Shown: positions 41,333 through 49,990, numbered from the stretch's first letter. The stretch is 64,000 nt of DNA from VGWG01 sp964580075 (GCA_964580075.1 CAZOJL010000002.1:10099-74098), one strand, 5' to 3'. A program made the numbers and translations. The notes: generated by a model from the sequence alone, not told the origin.

Positions 41333-42552
41333 AGAAGAACCCCGCGCTTTATGAACGTGTCCGGCAGATTCTAGAATCTGCCCGGTCAACCGTGGCCCGG
41401 TCGGTGAACACGACCCAGGTGGTAGCGAATTGGCTGATCGGCCAGGAGATTGTGGAGGAAGAGCAAAAGGGAAAGCGCCGGGCTGACTACGGGAACGAGT
41501 TGATCATCGACCTGGCAAAACGATTGACGGCGGATTTTGGAAACGGGTACTCCAAGGACAATCTCTTCTGGTTCCGCCGATTGTATCAAGGTTATCCGGA
41601 ACTGCTGGCCCGGCAGAAATTTGACGCACTGCGTCAAATTTCCGACGCAGTGCCTCGGAAATCTACAGGCACAGGGACTTTTGCAGCATTTCCGTCAAAA
41701 ACGCGCACCGTGCATAGTTGTTCTGTTGCGGAGATTGGCTACGCAGTGCGTAGCCAATCCTGGAAACCCGGCCAACTCCATCCAACCCTCTCCTGGACCC
41801 ACTACCGGACACTACTGCGCGTGGATAAACCCGAGACCCGCGCCTTTTATGAAATCGAGGCAATCAAGAACAATTGGGGGGCGCGGGAACTGGAGCGGCA
41901 AATTTGCAGCCTGTTCTATGAACGACTGGCGTTGAGTCGGGACAAAAAGGGATTGATGCGTCTGGCGACAAAAGGGCAGGTTGTTCAGAAGCCAACGGAT
42001 GTGTTCAAGGACCCAGTGGTCATGGAATTTCTGGGGCTTCCGGAATCGCCGAGACTGACCGAAACCGATCTGGAGACCGCCTTGATCAACAATCTCCAGT
42101 CATTTCTGCTGGAACTGGGCAAGGGGTTCGCCTTTGTGGCGCGACAGGGCCGACTGACACTGGACGGCGATCATTTTTACGTGGATCTTGTTTTCTATCA
42201 TACGATCCTGAAGTGCTACGTGATCATTGATCTCAAGACCGGCAAACTCACACATCAGGACCTTGGGCAACTTCAACTGTACGTCAACTACTACGACCGG
42301 GAGAAACGCGCCACGGGCGATAATCCAACATTGGGGCTGATTCTCTGCGCCGAGAAGAACGACACCGTGGTGCGGTACACCTTGGGCAAAGACCAGAAAA
42401 AGCAGATATTCGCCAGCCGTTATCAGATGTACCTGCCGACCGAGGCCCAACTGCGGGCCGAGATACGCCGGGAAGTCCGATTGTTGCAAGCGCCAGAGAT
42501 TGCAACGAAAAAACGCATGGAGCGTAAAGGACGAATTGCTGCCCTAAGTTGA
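41329..42552 (+). CDS. DUF1016/YhcG-family nuclease with an in-frame palindrome insertion
   Basis: 407 residues. The DUF1016 N-terminal domain (VANWLIGQEIVEEEQKGK; FSKDNLFW-type segment SKDNLFWFRRLYQGYPEL) is followed by LSWTHYRTLLRV and KNNWGARELERQI, then a PD-(D/E)xK nuclease domain with Asp286, Asp301 and Lys303 (YVDLVFYH; IIDLKTGK). Between YPEL and LSWTHY, where relatives have a short linker, about 50 residues are encoded by three palindromes at 41617-41759. YhcG proteins often travel with restriction systems; their target is not established. The gene overlaps mod by 4 bases. Confidence 0.85.
   Translation: MKKNPALYERVRQILESARSTVARSVNTTQVVANWLIGQEIVEEEQKGKRRADYGNELIIDLAKRLTADFGNGYSKDNLFWFRRLYQGYPELLARQKFDALRQISDAVPRKSTGTGTFAAFPSKTRTVHSCSVAEIGYAVRSQSWKPGQLHPTLSWTHYRTLLRVDKPETRAFYEIEAIKNNWGARELERQICSLFYERLALSRDKKGLMRLATKGQVVQKPTDVFKDPVVMEFLGLPESPRLTETDLETALINNLQSFLLELGKGFAFVARQGRLTLDGDHFYVDLVFYHTILKCYVIIDLKTGKLTHQDLGQLQLYVNYYDREKRATGDNPTLGLILCAEKNDTVVRYTLGKDQKKQIFASRYQMYLPTEAQLRAEIRREVRLLQAPEIATKKRMERKGRIAALS
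41617..41759. repeat. cluster of three palindromes with a shared core inside the DUF1016 gene
   Basis: Palindrome 1 (41617-41641): perfect 12-base arms around one C. Palindrome 2 (41639-41661): 11-base arms with one mismatch. Palindrome 3 (41733-41759): perfect 13-base arms around one G. All three share the centre ACGCA(G/C)TGCGT or a one-base variant, while their outer arms differ (AAATTTG, TTTCCG, GATTGGCT). The frame remains open throughout the 143 bases. Confidence 0.9.
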
Positions 42553-42606
42553 ATACAGTTCATCTGGACAATTTACCATGTCCACGTCAAAACCGGAGCA
42601 GATCGA

Positions 42607-43158
42607 ATGGCTATGAATGACATAACCGCACCCGAAGACCAACAACCACTTCGCGCCTTCGCGTCTTCGCGTGAAATCCCAACGCAGACAGTCTCACGCG
42701 AAGGCGCGAAGGCGCGAAGTGGGGAGATGAACATCGAAGAGGTTTCGGCGATCATCGTGGATTGTGGTTACAAATTGCATGTTGAGGTAGGACCTGGCCT
42801 TTTGGAAAGCGTGTATGAAGTGGTCCTGGCCAAGATGCTGGAACAACGCGGTTTGCGCGTGCGACGACAGGTTCCCGTGCCGATTGAATTAATGGGGTTG
42901 ACGTTTGACGAAGGGTTTCGCGCGGATTTGATTGTCCATGATCGGGTGCTGGTGGAGTTGAAGTCGGTAGAAAACCTGGCCCCTGTTCACGGCAAGCAAG
43001 TCCTCACTTATCTCCGCCTTTTAAAGATGCCGCTAGGCTTGTTGATTAATTTTAGCGCCGCAACCTTCAAGGATGGCGTAAAGCGCATCGTCAACCAACA
43101 TCATGATTTCGCGTCTTCGCGTCTTCGCGTGAACCAAGCCCTTTCGGAGAATCCATGA
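42607..43158 (+). CDS. GxxExxY protein (PD-(D/E)xK-superfamily cassette gene)
   Basis: 183 residues as annotated. The core starts at MNIEEVSAIIVDCGYKLH (in-frame ATG 42727) and has the signature GPGLLESVYE, then FRADLIVHDRVLVELKSV with the D-ExK pattern of the nuclease fold and the family ending LLINFSA...GVKRIVN. ATG 42607 has GGAG nine bases upstream and would add 40 residues encoded by a palindromic repeat; ATG 42727 is the alternative start. The last dozen residues are encoded by another copy of that repeat. Family members are common in PVC and other genomes, and their function is unknown. The gene sits between DUF1016 and res and overlaps res by 4 bases. Confidence 0.8.
   Translation: MAMNDITAPEDQQPLRAFASSREIPTQTVSREGAKARSGEMNIEEVSAIIVDCGYKLHVEVGPGLLESVYEVVLAKMLEQRGLRVRRQVPVPIELMGLTFDEGFRADLIVHDRVLVELKSVENLAPVHGKQVLTYLRLLKMPLGLLINFSAATFKDGVKRIVNQHHDFASSRLRVNQALSENP
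42646..42722. repeat. near-perfect 29-base inverted repeat of CTTCGCG units, left of the GxxExxY core
   Basis: The arm at 42646-42674 and the reverse complement of 42694-42722 differ at one position, around a loop of about 19 bases. The arms are built from CTTCGCG(C/T) units. The element lies between two possible starts of the GxxExxY gene. Confidence 0.9.
43108..43132. repeat. CTTCGCG-unit repeat, right of the GxxExxY core
   Basis: Three tandem units of TTCGCGTC followed by GTGA match 42651-42674 in the same orientation with one change. Together with the left element it brackets the core of the GxxExxY gene. Confidence 0.85.
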
Positions 43159-45851
43159 AGCCCCAAGTCAACGCCATTGCCGGACGACTGAGTCTGCGCC
43201 AGCCCCAACGCCGCGCGTTGGAAATCCTCGACCGCGTTACGGAGATCGTCCCGCCCAAGAAGGGCGCTGACATCGCAGCCGCCTTGGCGGTCATCCGGTC
43301 CGAGTTTCCAACCGTCACCGATTTTGAGCGCGACTTTCCCTCCCTCTGTTTTGCCCTTGCCACTGGCGTTGGCAAGACGCGCCTCATGGGCGCTTTCATC
43401 ACCTATCTCTATCAGGCATACGGCATCAACAACTTTTTCGTCATGGCTCCGAATCTGACGATCTACAACAAGTTGATCACGGACTTCACGCCCAACACCT
43501 CCAAGTATGTTTTCAAGGGAATCGCCGAGTTTGCCACGGAGCCGCCGGAAATCATCACCGGCGACAACTACGAGGCCAAGGCAGGCACCTTGTTTGACGA
43601 GTTGATCCGCTGCCGGGTGAACATCTTCAATATCTCGAAGATCAACTCCGAAGTCCGAGGCGGCAAGTCGCCGCGCATCAAACGCCTCTCCGAGTACATC
43701 GGCGAGAGCTATTTCGAGTACTTGGCCAATCTGCCCGACCTTGTTCTCGTCATGGATGAATCGCACCGCTACCGGGCCAGCGCGGGCGTGCGGGCAATCA
43801 ACGAACTCAAGCCCGTCCTGGGGCTGGAACTCACGGCCACGCCGTTTGTCGAGACCGGGAAGGGGCCTGTAGCGTTCAAGAACGTTATTCAGGATTACCC
43901 CCTTGGCAAGGCCATGGCCGATGGCTTTGTAAAGGAACCGGCCGTTGTCACGCGCAAGAATTTCAACCCGGCCGGCATGACGCCCGAAGCCGTGGAGCGC
44001 ATGAAACTGGAGGACGGCGTCCGCCTGCACGAGAGCATCAAGGTGGAACTGGAGACGTACGCGCGCGAAACGGAAAACCGCCTCGTAAAACCGTTTGTCC
44101 TGGTCATCGCCCGCGATACCACGCACGCCAAGCAACTCGTTGACCTGCTCCAATCCGAAACCTTCTTCGATGGCCGCTACAAGGAGAAGGTCATCCAGGT
44201 CGATTCCAGCAAGACCGGCGCCGAAGAAGACGAGATGGTTGAGCGCTTGCTCAAGGTCGAGCACACGGACGAACCAACCGAAATTGTGATTCACGTCAAC
44301 ATGCTCAAGGAGGGGTGGGACGTCACCAACCTCTACACCATCGTCCCTCTTCGTGCCGCCAATGCCCGCACCCTCATCGAGCAGTCCATCGGCCGCGGCC
44401 TGCGCCTGCCATACGGCAAGCGCACAGGCGTCACCAGCGTGGATCGCCTGAACATCGTAGCCCATGACAAGTTTCAGGAGATCGTGGACGAAGCCAAGAA
44501 ACCCGGCTCTGCCATCCATCTCCAGCAGGTCATCCTGGCCGACGACACACTTAGCCAGAAGACCGTCACCATGGTCTCCCAGTCCCAACTCGCCAATCGC
44601 CTGGGCCTGACTGTGGATCAACCGACACCCAGCACGCTACAACCCGAGGCAGCGGCCAAGCCGATATTTACACAGCCGGAAGAACAGAAGATCGCGCAAC
44701 TCACCTACGAGGCCATCAAGAGGCTCGAAAGTCAGCCCACGGCCGTGCCGGGCGTCTCATTCCTGTCGAACCCGGACGTGCAGGCAGCCATTCAAAAGGA
44801 AGTGGCAAGCCGGTATCAACCCCCGGTTCAGATGGAGATGGATGTCGTCACCGCGAAGCCAGACATTGCGGCCATTGTTGCCGCCACGGCAGAACTGGTC
44901 ATCCAGCAGACTATCGATATTCCCCGAATTCTCGTGGTGCCCGCCGGCAAGGTCCAATCCGGCTTCAAGCCATTTGTCCTGAAACTGGATACGCTCAATT
45001 ACCCGCCGGTCTCCGAAGAACTTTGGGCCAAACACCTGCGCACCGATCAGGTTGATGTCATCGCCATGGGCAAGGGCGGTACTGAGGAAGAGCGCCTGGA
45101 AGACTACGTTGTTTCCGGCTTGGTTGATTTCGACGACATCTCATACGACGCGCACGCAGATCTTCTGTACGATCTGGCAGGTCAGGTTGTGCGCCATCTC
45201 CGGTCCTACCTCAAGGAAGAAGCGGAGACTCGAAAGGTTCTCCGGTGTTATCAGCGGGACATCGCCCGGTTTGTCCATGCCCAGATGCAGGAGCACTACT
45301 GGGAAGCGGCTACCTCTCTCGACGTGACGATCACCAAGGGGTTCACCGAACTCAAACGAAGCGCCTACACCACCGATGCCCGAGATCCGGTCAAGGATTA
45401 TCGGTATTCACTGGCGGACAAGAGCAACATGCCCAAGCACCTCTTCGGCGGTTTCACAAAATGCCTCTATCCGGTCCAGAAGTTTCAGTCCGACCCGGAG
45501 CGCAAGATGGCTGTGATCCTCGAACGCGAATCCGACAAATGGTTCCGGCCGGCCAAGGGCCAATTCCAGATCTACTACAAGTCCGGCGCCGAGCAACCCG
45601 AATATCAGCCAGACTTCGTGGCCGAGACGGCCGACGTCATCTACATGCTCGAACCCAAACGCCGCGACGAGTTGCAGGATGCCGACGTGCAGGCCAAGAA
45701 AGCCGTTGCTGAAATCTGGTGCCAGCACGCCACCGCACACGCCAAGACCTACAACGGCAAGCCCTGGCAATACCTCCTCATCCCCCACGACGCCATCGCC
45801 GACAACATGACGCTCGAAGGGCTCGCCGCCCTGTTCAAGGACAACGAATGA
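43155..45851 (+). CDS. type III restriction endonuclease subunit (Res)
   Basis: 898 residues. SF2 helicase motor: LATGVGKTRL (Walker A Gly71-Thr75), VMDESHRYR (Asp201), GLELTATP, and the late motif IEQSIGRGLRLPYG. The C-terminal nuclease has YQPDFVAE (Asp820) and LEPKRRD (Glu833, Lys835), a PD-(D/E)xK site. Type III Res translocates or slides after Mod recognition and cuts DNA 25-27 bases away when two sites oppose. Mod is 1.8 kb upstream, separated by the DUF1016 and GxxExxY genes; classical systems have mod and res adjacent. The ATG overlaps the GxxExxY stop. This is the last gene of the operon. Confidence 0.9.
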   Translation: MKPQVNAIAGRLSLRQPQRRALEILDRVTEIVPPKKGADIAAALAVIRSEFPTVTDFERDFPSLCFALATGVGKTRLMGAFITYLYQAYGINNFFVMAPNLTIYNKLITDFTPNTSKYVFKGIAEFATEPPEIITGDNYEAKAGTLFDELIRCRVNIFNISKINSEVRGGKSPRIKRLSEYIGESYFEYLANLPDLVLVMDESHRYRASAGVRAINELKPVLGLELTATPFVETGKGPVAFKNVIQDYPLGKAMADGFVKEPAVVTRKNFNPAGMTPEAVERMKLEDGVRLHESIKVELETYARETENRLVKPFVLVIARDTTHAKQLVDLLQSETFFDGRYKEKVIQVDSSKTGAEEDEMVERLLKVEHTDEPTEIVIHVNMLKEGWDVTNLYTIVPLRAANARTLIEQSIGRGLRLPYGKRTGVTSVDRLNIVAHDKFQEIVDEAKKPGSAIHLQQVILADDTLSQKTVTMVSQSQLANRLGLTVDQPTPSTLQPEAAAKPIFTQPEEQKIAQLTYEAIKRLESQPTAVPGVSFLSNPDVQAAIQKEVASRYQPPVQMEMDVVTAKPDIAAIVAATAELVIQQTIDIPRILVVPAGKVQSGFKPFVLKLDTLNYPPVSEELWAKHLRTDQVDVIAMGKGGTEEERLEDYVVSGLVDFDDISYDAHADLLYDLAGQVVRHLRSYLKEEAETRKVLRCYQRDIARFVHAQMQEHYWEAATSLDVTITKGFTELKRSAYTTDARDPVKDYRYSLADKSNMPKHLFGGFTKCLYPVQKFQSDPERKMAVILERESDKWFRPAKGQFQIYYKSGAEQPEYQPDFVAETADVIYMLEPKRRDELQDADVQAKKAVAEIWCQHATAHAKTYNGKPWQYLLIPHDAIADNMTLEGLAALFKDNE

Positions 45852-45904
45852 GAGCGAGATCTAAAGAATCTCCTTGATGTGGAGCGCATTCTTTTTCGTC
45901 GATT

Positions 45905-45975
45905 TCGGTCCCGATCCCGATCCCGATCCCAATCCCGATTTGGATCCCGATAGCGGCTGCCAGTGTTAGAATTGC
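45905..45975. repeat. hexanucleotide-tract element, right edge of the defence operon
   Basis: Tandem CCCGAT units (about 45909-45938) lead into a 43-base stretch (45933-45975) that is the exact reverse complement of 1686-1728. Compared with the copy before ftsH it has two or three extra six-base units, as expected if the tract changes length by slippage. It lies just upstream of the lpxK promoter. The rest of the 190 bases between res and lpxK holds nothing else recognisable. Confidence 0.85.
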
Positions 45976-45996
45976 TGGTATGGGCAGTGTGTGGCA

Positions 45997-46025
45997 TTGC
46001 CTTCAGTCCGAATCTTCGCTATGAT
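45997..46025 (+). promoter_or_regulatory. sigma70-type promoter for the lpxK operon
   Basis: TTGCCT (45997-46002), a 17-base spacer and TATGAT (46020-46025). It overlaps the in-frame ATG at 46021, which makes ATG 46042 the more likely lpxK start and predicts a very short leader. Confidence 0.55.
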
Positions 46026-46041
46026 CTCCCGCACATACGCC

Positions 46042-47226
46042 ATGGCACGTGATCAAACAAATCAAACGGAGCGGCTCGAGAAGTTTCTCGTCCGCCTGAT
46101 CCAGCAGCCGGGGGCCGACCAGGGACACACCGGGTCGATCCGGCTGTTGCTGGCGTTTTTGAAAGGGCTGGCGCATCTTTTCCGCGGCGCGGTGCAGACG
46201 CGCCTGTGTTTTTATGAGGCGGGTATCTTGCGCCGTTATCCCCTGGGGTGCCAGGTGATCAGCGTGGGGAACATCACGGCGGGCGGGACGGGCAAGACCC
46301 CGGTGGTGGAGATCTTCGCCCGCGAACTTCATAAGTCGGGACGGAAAGTCGCCATCCTCAGCCGTGGCTACCGCAAGAAGGAATTGCCGTGGTATCAGCG
46401 GGTCTTCAGAGAAACCCTCGAACCGCCGCGGGTCGTGAGCGACGGTCACCACCTGTTGCTCGACAGTGAGATGGGCGGGGACGAGCCCTACATGCTGGCG
46501 TCCAACCTGCCGGGCGTGGTGGTGCTGGTCGACCGCAACCGCGTCAAGAGCGGGCGTTACGCGATCAAAACGTTCGGGTGTGACACGCTCGTGCTCGACG
46601 ACGGCTTTCAGTATCAGAAGCTCAAGCACCGGCTCGAATTGGTGCTGATCGACAAGACCAACCCCTTTGGCAACGGCAATGTTCTGCCGCGCGGTGTATT
46701 GCGCGAACCGGTGCGCAACCTGAATCGGGCGGACTTTATCTTCATCACCAAGTCTGACGGGAAGTCGGATGCGCTGCGCGCCCGGATCCGCGAGTTGAAC
46801 GACCACGCCGAAATCATCGAATGCTGTCATCGGCCCCAATACCTGCGCAACGCTTACAGCCAGGAGACGTTGCCCCTTTCGTGGTTGGACGGCAAGAAGG
46901 CCGCCGCCCTCTCCGGGATTGCGGTGCCGCAAAGTTTCGAAGGTTTTCTGCGCGGCATGGGGGCGCGATTGGTGGCGTGCGACCGCTTTGCCGACCATCA
47001 CCGGTACGAGGCGCAAGAGATCATTGACGCCGTGAACCGGGCGGATGAACTGGGGGCCTGCGCGTTGATCACGACCGAGAAGGACGCCGTACGGCTGCCG
47101 CGGCTGGCGAGTTCGGCCGTGCCGGTCTACTACTTGCGGGTGGAGATCGAGATCCTCTCCGGGGCCGAGAATTTCCACGAAGCGGTCCGGCATATCTGCA
47201 CGCACGGGGCGCGGAAAGGGGCGTAG
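46042..47226 (+). CDS. lpxK: tetraacyldisaccharide 4'-kinase
   Basis: Phosphorylates the lipid A disaccharide precursor at the inner membrane, so the organism makes lipid A. 394 residues, somewhat longer than the usual 330. Motifs: a hydrophobic N-terminal segment, the Walker A CQVISVGNITAGGTGKTP, SRGYRKKE, the DEPYMLA stretch and DDGFQYQKLKHR, and TTEKDAVRLP near the end. ATG 46042 is chosen because the promoter lies over the upstream ATGs. No ribosome binding site is evident. The gene is followed one base later by murJ. Confidence 0.93.
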   Translation: MARDQTNQTERLEKFLVRLIQQPGADQGHTGSIRLLLAFLKGLAHLFRGAVQTRLCFYEAGILRRYPLGCQVISVGNITAGGTGKTPVVEIFARELHKSGRKVAILSRGYRKKELPWYQRVFRETLEPPRVVSDGHHLLLDSEMGGDEPYMLASNLPGVVVLVDRNRVKSGRYAIKTFGCDTLVLDDGFQYQKLKHRLELVLIDKTNPFGNGNVLPRGVLREPVRNLNRADFIFITKSDGKSDALRARIRELNDHAEIIECCHRPQYLRNAYSQETLPLSWLDGKKAAALSGIAVPQSFEGFLRGMGARLVACDRFADHHRYEAQEIIDAVNRADELGACALITTEKDAVRLPRLASSAVPVYYLRVEIEILSGAENFHEAVRHICTHGARKGA

Positions 47227-47227
47227 C

Positions 47228-48814
47228 ATGAGTGCCGGTGCGCCGTCGGTGTTGCGTGCGGTGTTGAAAGTGGCGGGAGGCACGGCCGTCAGCCGGGTCA
47301 TGGGGCTGGTGCGCGAAGTGCTGATGGCGCGATTTTTCGGCACGTCCGTGCAGGGGTCGGCCTTCGTCGTGGCCTTCCGCATTCCGAATCTTTTCCGCAA
47401 GTTGTTCGGCGAGGGGGCGTTGTCTTCCGCCTTCATTCCGGCCTACGCCGATGCCGTGTCACGCGAGGGTCAGGCTGGCGGCGACCGGTTGCTCTCCCGA
47501 ACCGCGGGTTTTATCGTGGCGGTGTTGGGCGTCGTCGCCGCGCTGGGCGTGTTGGCGACGTTCCCGCTGCAGGCATGGGTGGCCACCCGTCCGCGGTTCG
47601 CGGCATTCCTTCCGATCTTGCCGCTGCTGCGGATCATGCTTCCTTACGCGCCGCTGATCTGCGTCGCGGCCTTGGCCATGGGCGCGCTCAATGTCTTGCG
47701 GGCCTTCTGGGTGCCGGCGCTGGCGCCGGCGCTGTTGAACGTCATTTGGATCCTGGCGCTTGTCGCGGTGTGTCCCTGGCTCGCTGACGATCCGGGGGTG
47801 CGCATCCGCCTCGTGGCTTGGGCGGTGCTGCTGGCGGGTGTGGCGCAGGCGCTGTTTCAACTGGCGGCGTTGCGGCGACTGGGCGTGCGTGTTGTTCCCG
47901 ACTTCCGCTGGTGGGGCGATGCGCAGGTCTTGGCGGTCCTGCGGCGCGCCATGCCGCTGGCGCTCGCGTCCGGTGTGGTTCAGGTAAACCTGTGCGTGGA
48001 CGGGCTGTTGGCGATGTGGGCCGGAAGCTGGGCGCCTGCGGCGCTGGAGTATGCCGACCGTCTGGTCTACCTGCCGCTCGGTCTGGTGGGAACGGCTTTT
48101 GCCACGGTCCTCCTGCCGACGTTCGCCACGCAGGCGTCGGCGGCGGATGTCGCCGGAATTCCGAAGACGCTCGAGCGGGCGTTGCGCAATATTGGCCTGC
48201 TGATGGCGCCTGCCGCCGCCGGGTTGTTGGTGCTGGCGCTCCCGATCGTGCAACTGGTCTACCTGCATTCGGGCGGTCGGTTTGATGCCGAATCGGCCGT
48301 CCAGTGCGCGCGCGCGCTGGCGGGATATGCCCCGGGCCTGTTGGTGTTCTGCGTCCACAAGGCGATCGTGCCGGCATTTTATGCCTTGGGCGACACCGTC
48401 ACGCCGGTTCGCGTGAGCATGGGCGCGGTGGCGGCCAATCTGGTGATGAACGTCGTTTTCGTGATGACCTGGCCGGCGGGCTGGAAACATGTCGGCATCG
48501 CGGTCTCCACGGTTTTGTCGAGCCTGATGTCGGTGGCGATGCTGGTTTGGATGTTACGGCGCAGCGGCTACGCGCTTCAGCTTCGCGCATTGGTGACACC
48601 CTATGGCCGTGCGCTGGGGGCTGCCTGCCTGATGGCCGCAGCAGCCTTCCTGCTGCATGCGCGACTGGCCGGGATGCTGCTGCCCTGGGGCAAGACGGGG
48701 GAGATGGTGGCGGTCGGCGTGACCCTCGCGGCGGCGGCGGCGTTTTATGCCGGACTTGTCTGGGTGCTCTGCCGTGAGGCGGTGCGCGAGCTGTGGCACG
48801 GGTGCCGCACATGA
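47228..48814 (+). CDS. murJ: lipid II flippase MurJ
   Basis: 528 residues and about 14 transmembrane helices; moves lipid II across the inner membrane. The MviN signature is plain at the start: GGTAVSRVMGLVREVLMARFFG and FVVAFRIPNLFRKLFGEGALSSAFIPAY. Later motifs include the central VNLCVDGLLAMW and LPLGLVGTAFATVLLPTFA. Length is normal. It overlaps no neighbour but lies one base after lpxK and 13 before murG, giving an envelope-precursor operon of lipid A kinase, flippase and MurG. Confidence 0.95.
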   Translation: MSAGAPSVLRAVLKVAGGTAVSRVMGLVREVLMARFFGTSVQGSAFVVAFRIPNLFRKLFGEGALSSAFIPAYADAVSREGQAGGDRLLSRTAGFIVAVLGVVAALGVLATFPLQAWVATRPRFAAFLPILPLLRIMLPYAPLICVAALAMGALNVLRAFWVPALAPALLNVIWILALVAVCPWLADDPGVRIRLVAWAVLLAGVAQALFQLAALRRLGVRVVPDFRWWGDAQVLAVLRRAMPLALASGVVQVNLCVDGLLAMWAGSWAPAALEYADRLVYLPLGLVGTAFATVLLPTFATQASAADVAGIPKTLERALRNIGLLMAPAAAGLLVLALPIVQLVYLHSGGRFDAESAVQCARALAGYAPGLLVFCVHKAIVPAFYALGDTVTPVRVSMGAVAANLVMNVVFVMTWPAGWKHVGIAVSTVLSSLMSVAMLVWMLRRSGYALQLRALVTPYGRALGAACLMAAAAFLLHARLAGMLLPWGKTGEMVAVGVTLAAAAAFYAGLVWVLCREAVRELWHGCRT

Positions 48815-48827
48815 AACGATGGGTGAC

Positions 48828-49904
48828 ATGAACGTAGTGGTGGCTTGCGGCGGGACAGGCGGACATGTCTTCCCGGGTTTGACGACGGCCCGTGCGTTGC
48901 GGGCGCGGGGGCATGCCGTGACGGTCTGGCTTTCGGGCCGCGCCGTGGAGGATGCGGCGCTGCCCGCGTGGGACGGTCCGGTCTGGCGTACGGGTGCGCG
49001 GCCGTTGCGCCCGACGGCGTTTCCCGCGATCTTCGCTTCGGTCGTCCGCTGTGTGCGGCACCTGCGCCGCGAACGGCCGGACCGGATGTTGGCGATGGGC
49101 AGCTATGCGAGTCTACCGCCGACGGTGGCGGCTTGGCTGTGCGGCGTGCCGGTGGTGTTGCACGAGGCAAACGCGGTTCCGGGGCAGGCGGTGGACTGGC
49201 TGTCGCGTCTGGCGCGGGTGACGGCCGTGAGCTTTCCGGGGACGGAGGCGGCGCTTCCCGGTCGGCGCGTGGTTCTGACCGGGCTGCCGGTGCGGCGCGA
49301 ACTCGCCGCGTCGCGGCGCCCGGAGAGGAAAATGCCCGGATTTACGGTTCTGGTGACGGGCGGGAGCCAGGGCGCGCATGCGGTGAACGAGCTGAGCTGC
49401 GACGCGCTCTGCCGACTGGCCACGGACGGGGTTCCGGAATTGCGGGTGATTCACCAAAGCGGCGCGGCCGACGCTGCGGGGTTGCGTGCGCGTTATGCGG
49501 CAACCGGGGTGGATGCATCCGTCGCGTCGTTTATCCGCGACATGGGGGCGGCCTATGCCGATGCCGATGTCGCGGTGTGCCGTGCGGGCGCCGTCACGTG
49601 CGCCGAGTTGTGTCTGTGCGGGGTGCCGGCGGTGCTGATCCCGCTCCCGGGTGCGGTGCGCGACCATCAGCGGCTGAATGCGGCCGTCCTCGCCCAATCC
49701 GGCGGTGCGGTGCTGGCCGGGCAGGGGGATCTGACGGCTGACAAACTGGCCGACATCCTGCGTGGCCTGGCGGGCGACCGGCCGCGCCTGGCAGCCATGG
49801 CTGAGGCGCTGCGGCGACTGGCTGTTCCCGACGCCGATGACCAGCTTGCCGATTGCGTGATGGGCGCCTGGAGCGCACCCGAAAAATTAATAGCCGGAGC
49901 GTGA
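48828..49904 (+). CDS. murG: UDP-GlcNAc:undecaprenyl-pyrophosphoryl-MurNAc-pentapeptide GlcNAc transferase MurG
   Basis: 358 residues, GT28 family, peripheral on the inner membrane; makes lipid II, which the neighbouring MurJ exports. Motifs: VVACGGTGGHVFPGLTTA at the N-terminus, the acceptor-side region MGSYASLPPTVAA, LHEANAVPGQA, and the donor-binding VTGGSQGAHAVNE and CRAGAVTCAELCLCGVPAVLIPLP. ATG 48828 opens directly on the first conserved motif; ATG 48819 is the only nearby alternative. Confidence 0.95.
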   Translation: MNVVVACGGTGGHVFPGLTTARALRARGHAVTVWLSGRAVEDAALPAWDGPVWRTGARPLRPTAFPAIFASVVRCVRHLRRERPDRMLAMGSYASLPPTVAAWLCGVPVVLHEANAVPGQAVDWLSRLARVTAVSFPGTEAALPGRRVVLTGLPVRRELAASRRPERKMPGFTVLVTGGSQGAHAVNELSCDALCRLATDGVPELRVIHQSGAADAAGLRARYAATGVDASVASFIRDMGAAYADADVAVCRAGAVTCAELCLCGVPAVLIPLPGAVRDHQRLNAAVLAQSGGAVLAGQGDLTADKLADILRGLAGDRPRLAAMAEALRRLAVPDADDQLADCVMGAWSAPEKLIAGA

Positions 49905-49990
49905 CAATCGCAACGGAAAACGGTAACATCACAAACTCAGGACCGTAAATCGCCCGCAGACCTTGATAGTGACCGGAATGTGCTTCGCCT

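Noticed and set aside
32346..45851. DISARM, BREX or type I restriction assignment
   Set aside because: No drmA/B/C, brxC/pglZ or hsdM/hsdS genes. Mod has the beta-class order and Res has the type III helicase-nuclease layout.
31774..46041. Prophage or integrative element carrying the defence genes
   Set aside because: No integrase, recombinase, structural phage gene or tRNA attachment site is visible; only repeat tracts lie at the edges.
45991..46041. Earlier starts for lpxK
   Set aside because: The -35 and -10 boxes lie over these codons and the added residues are not typical of LpxK.
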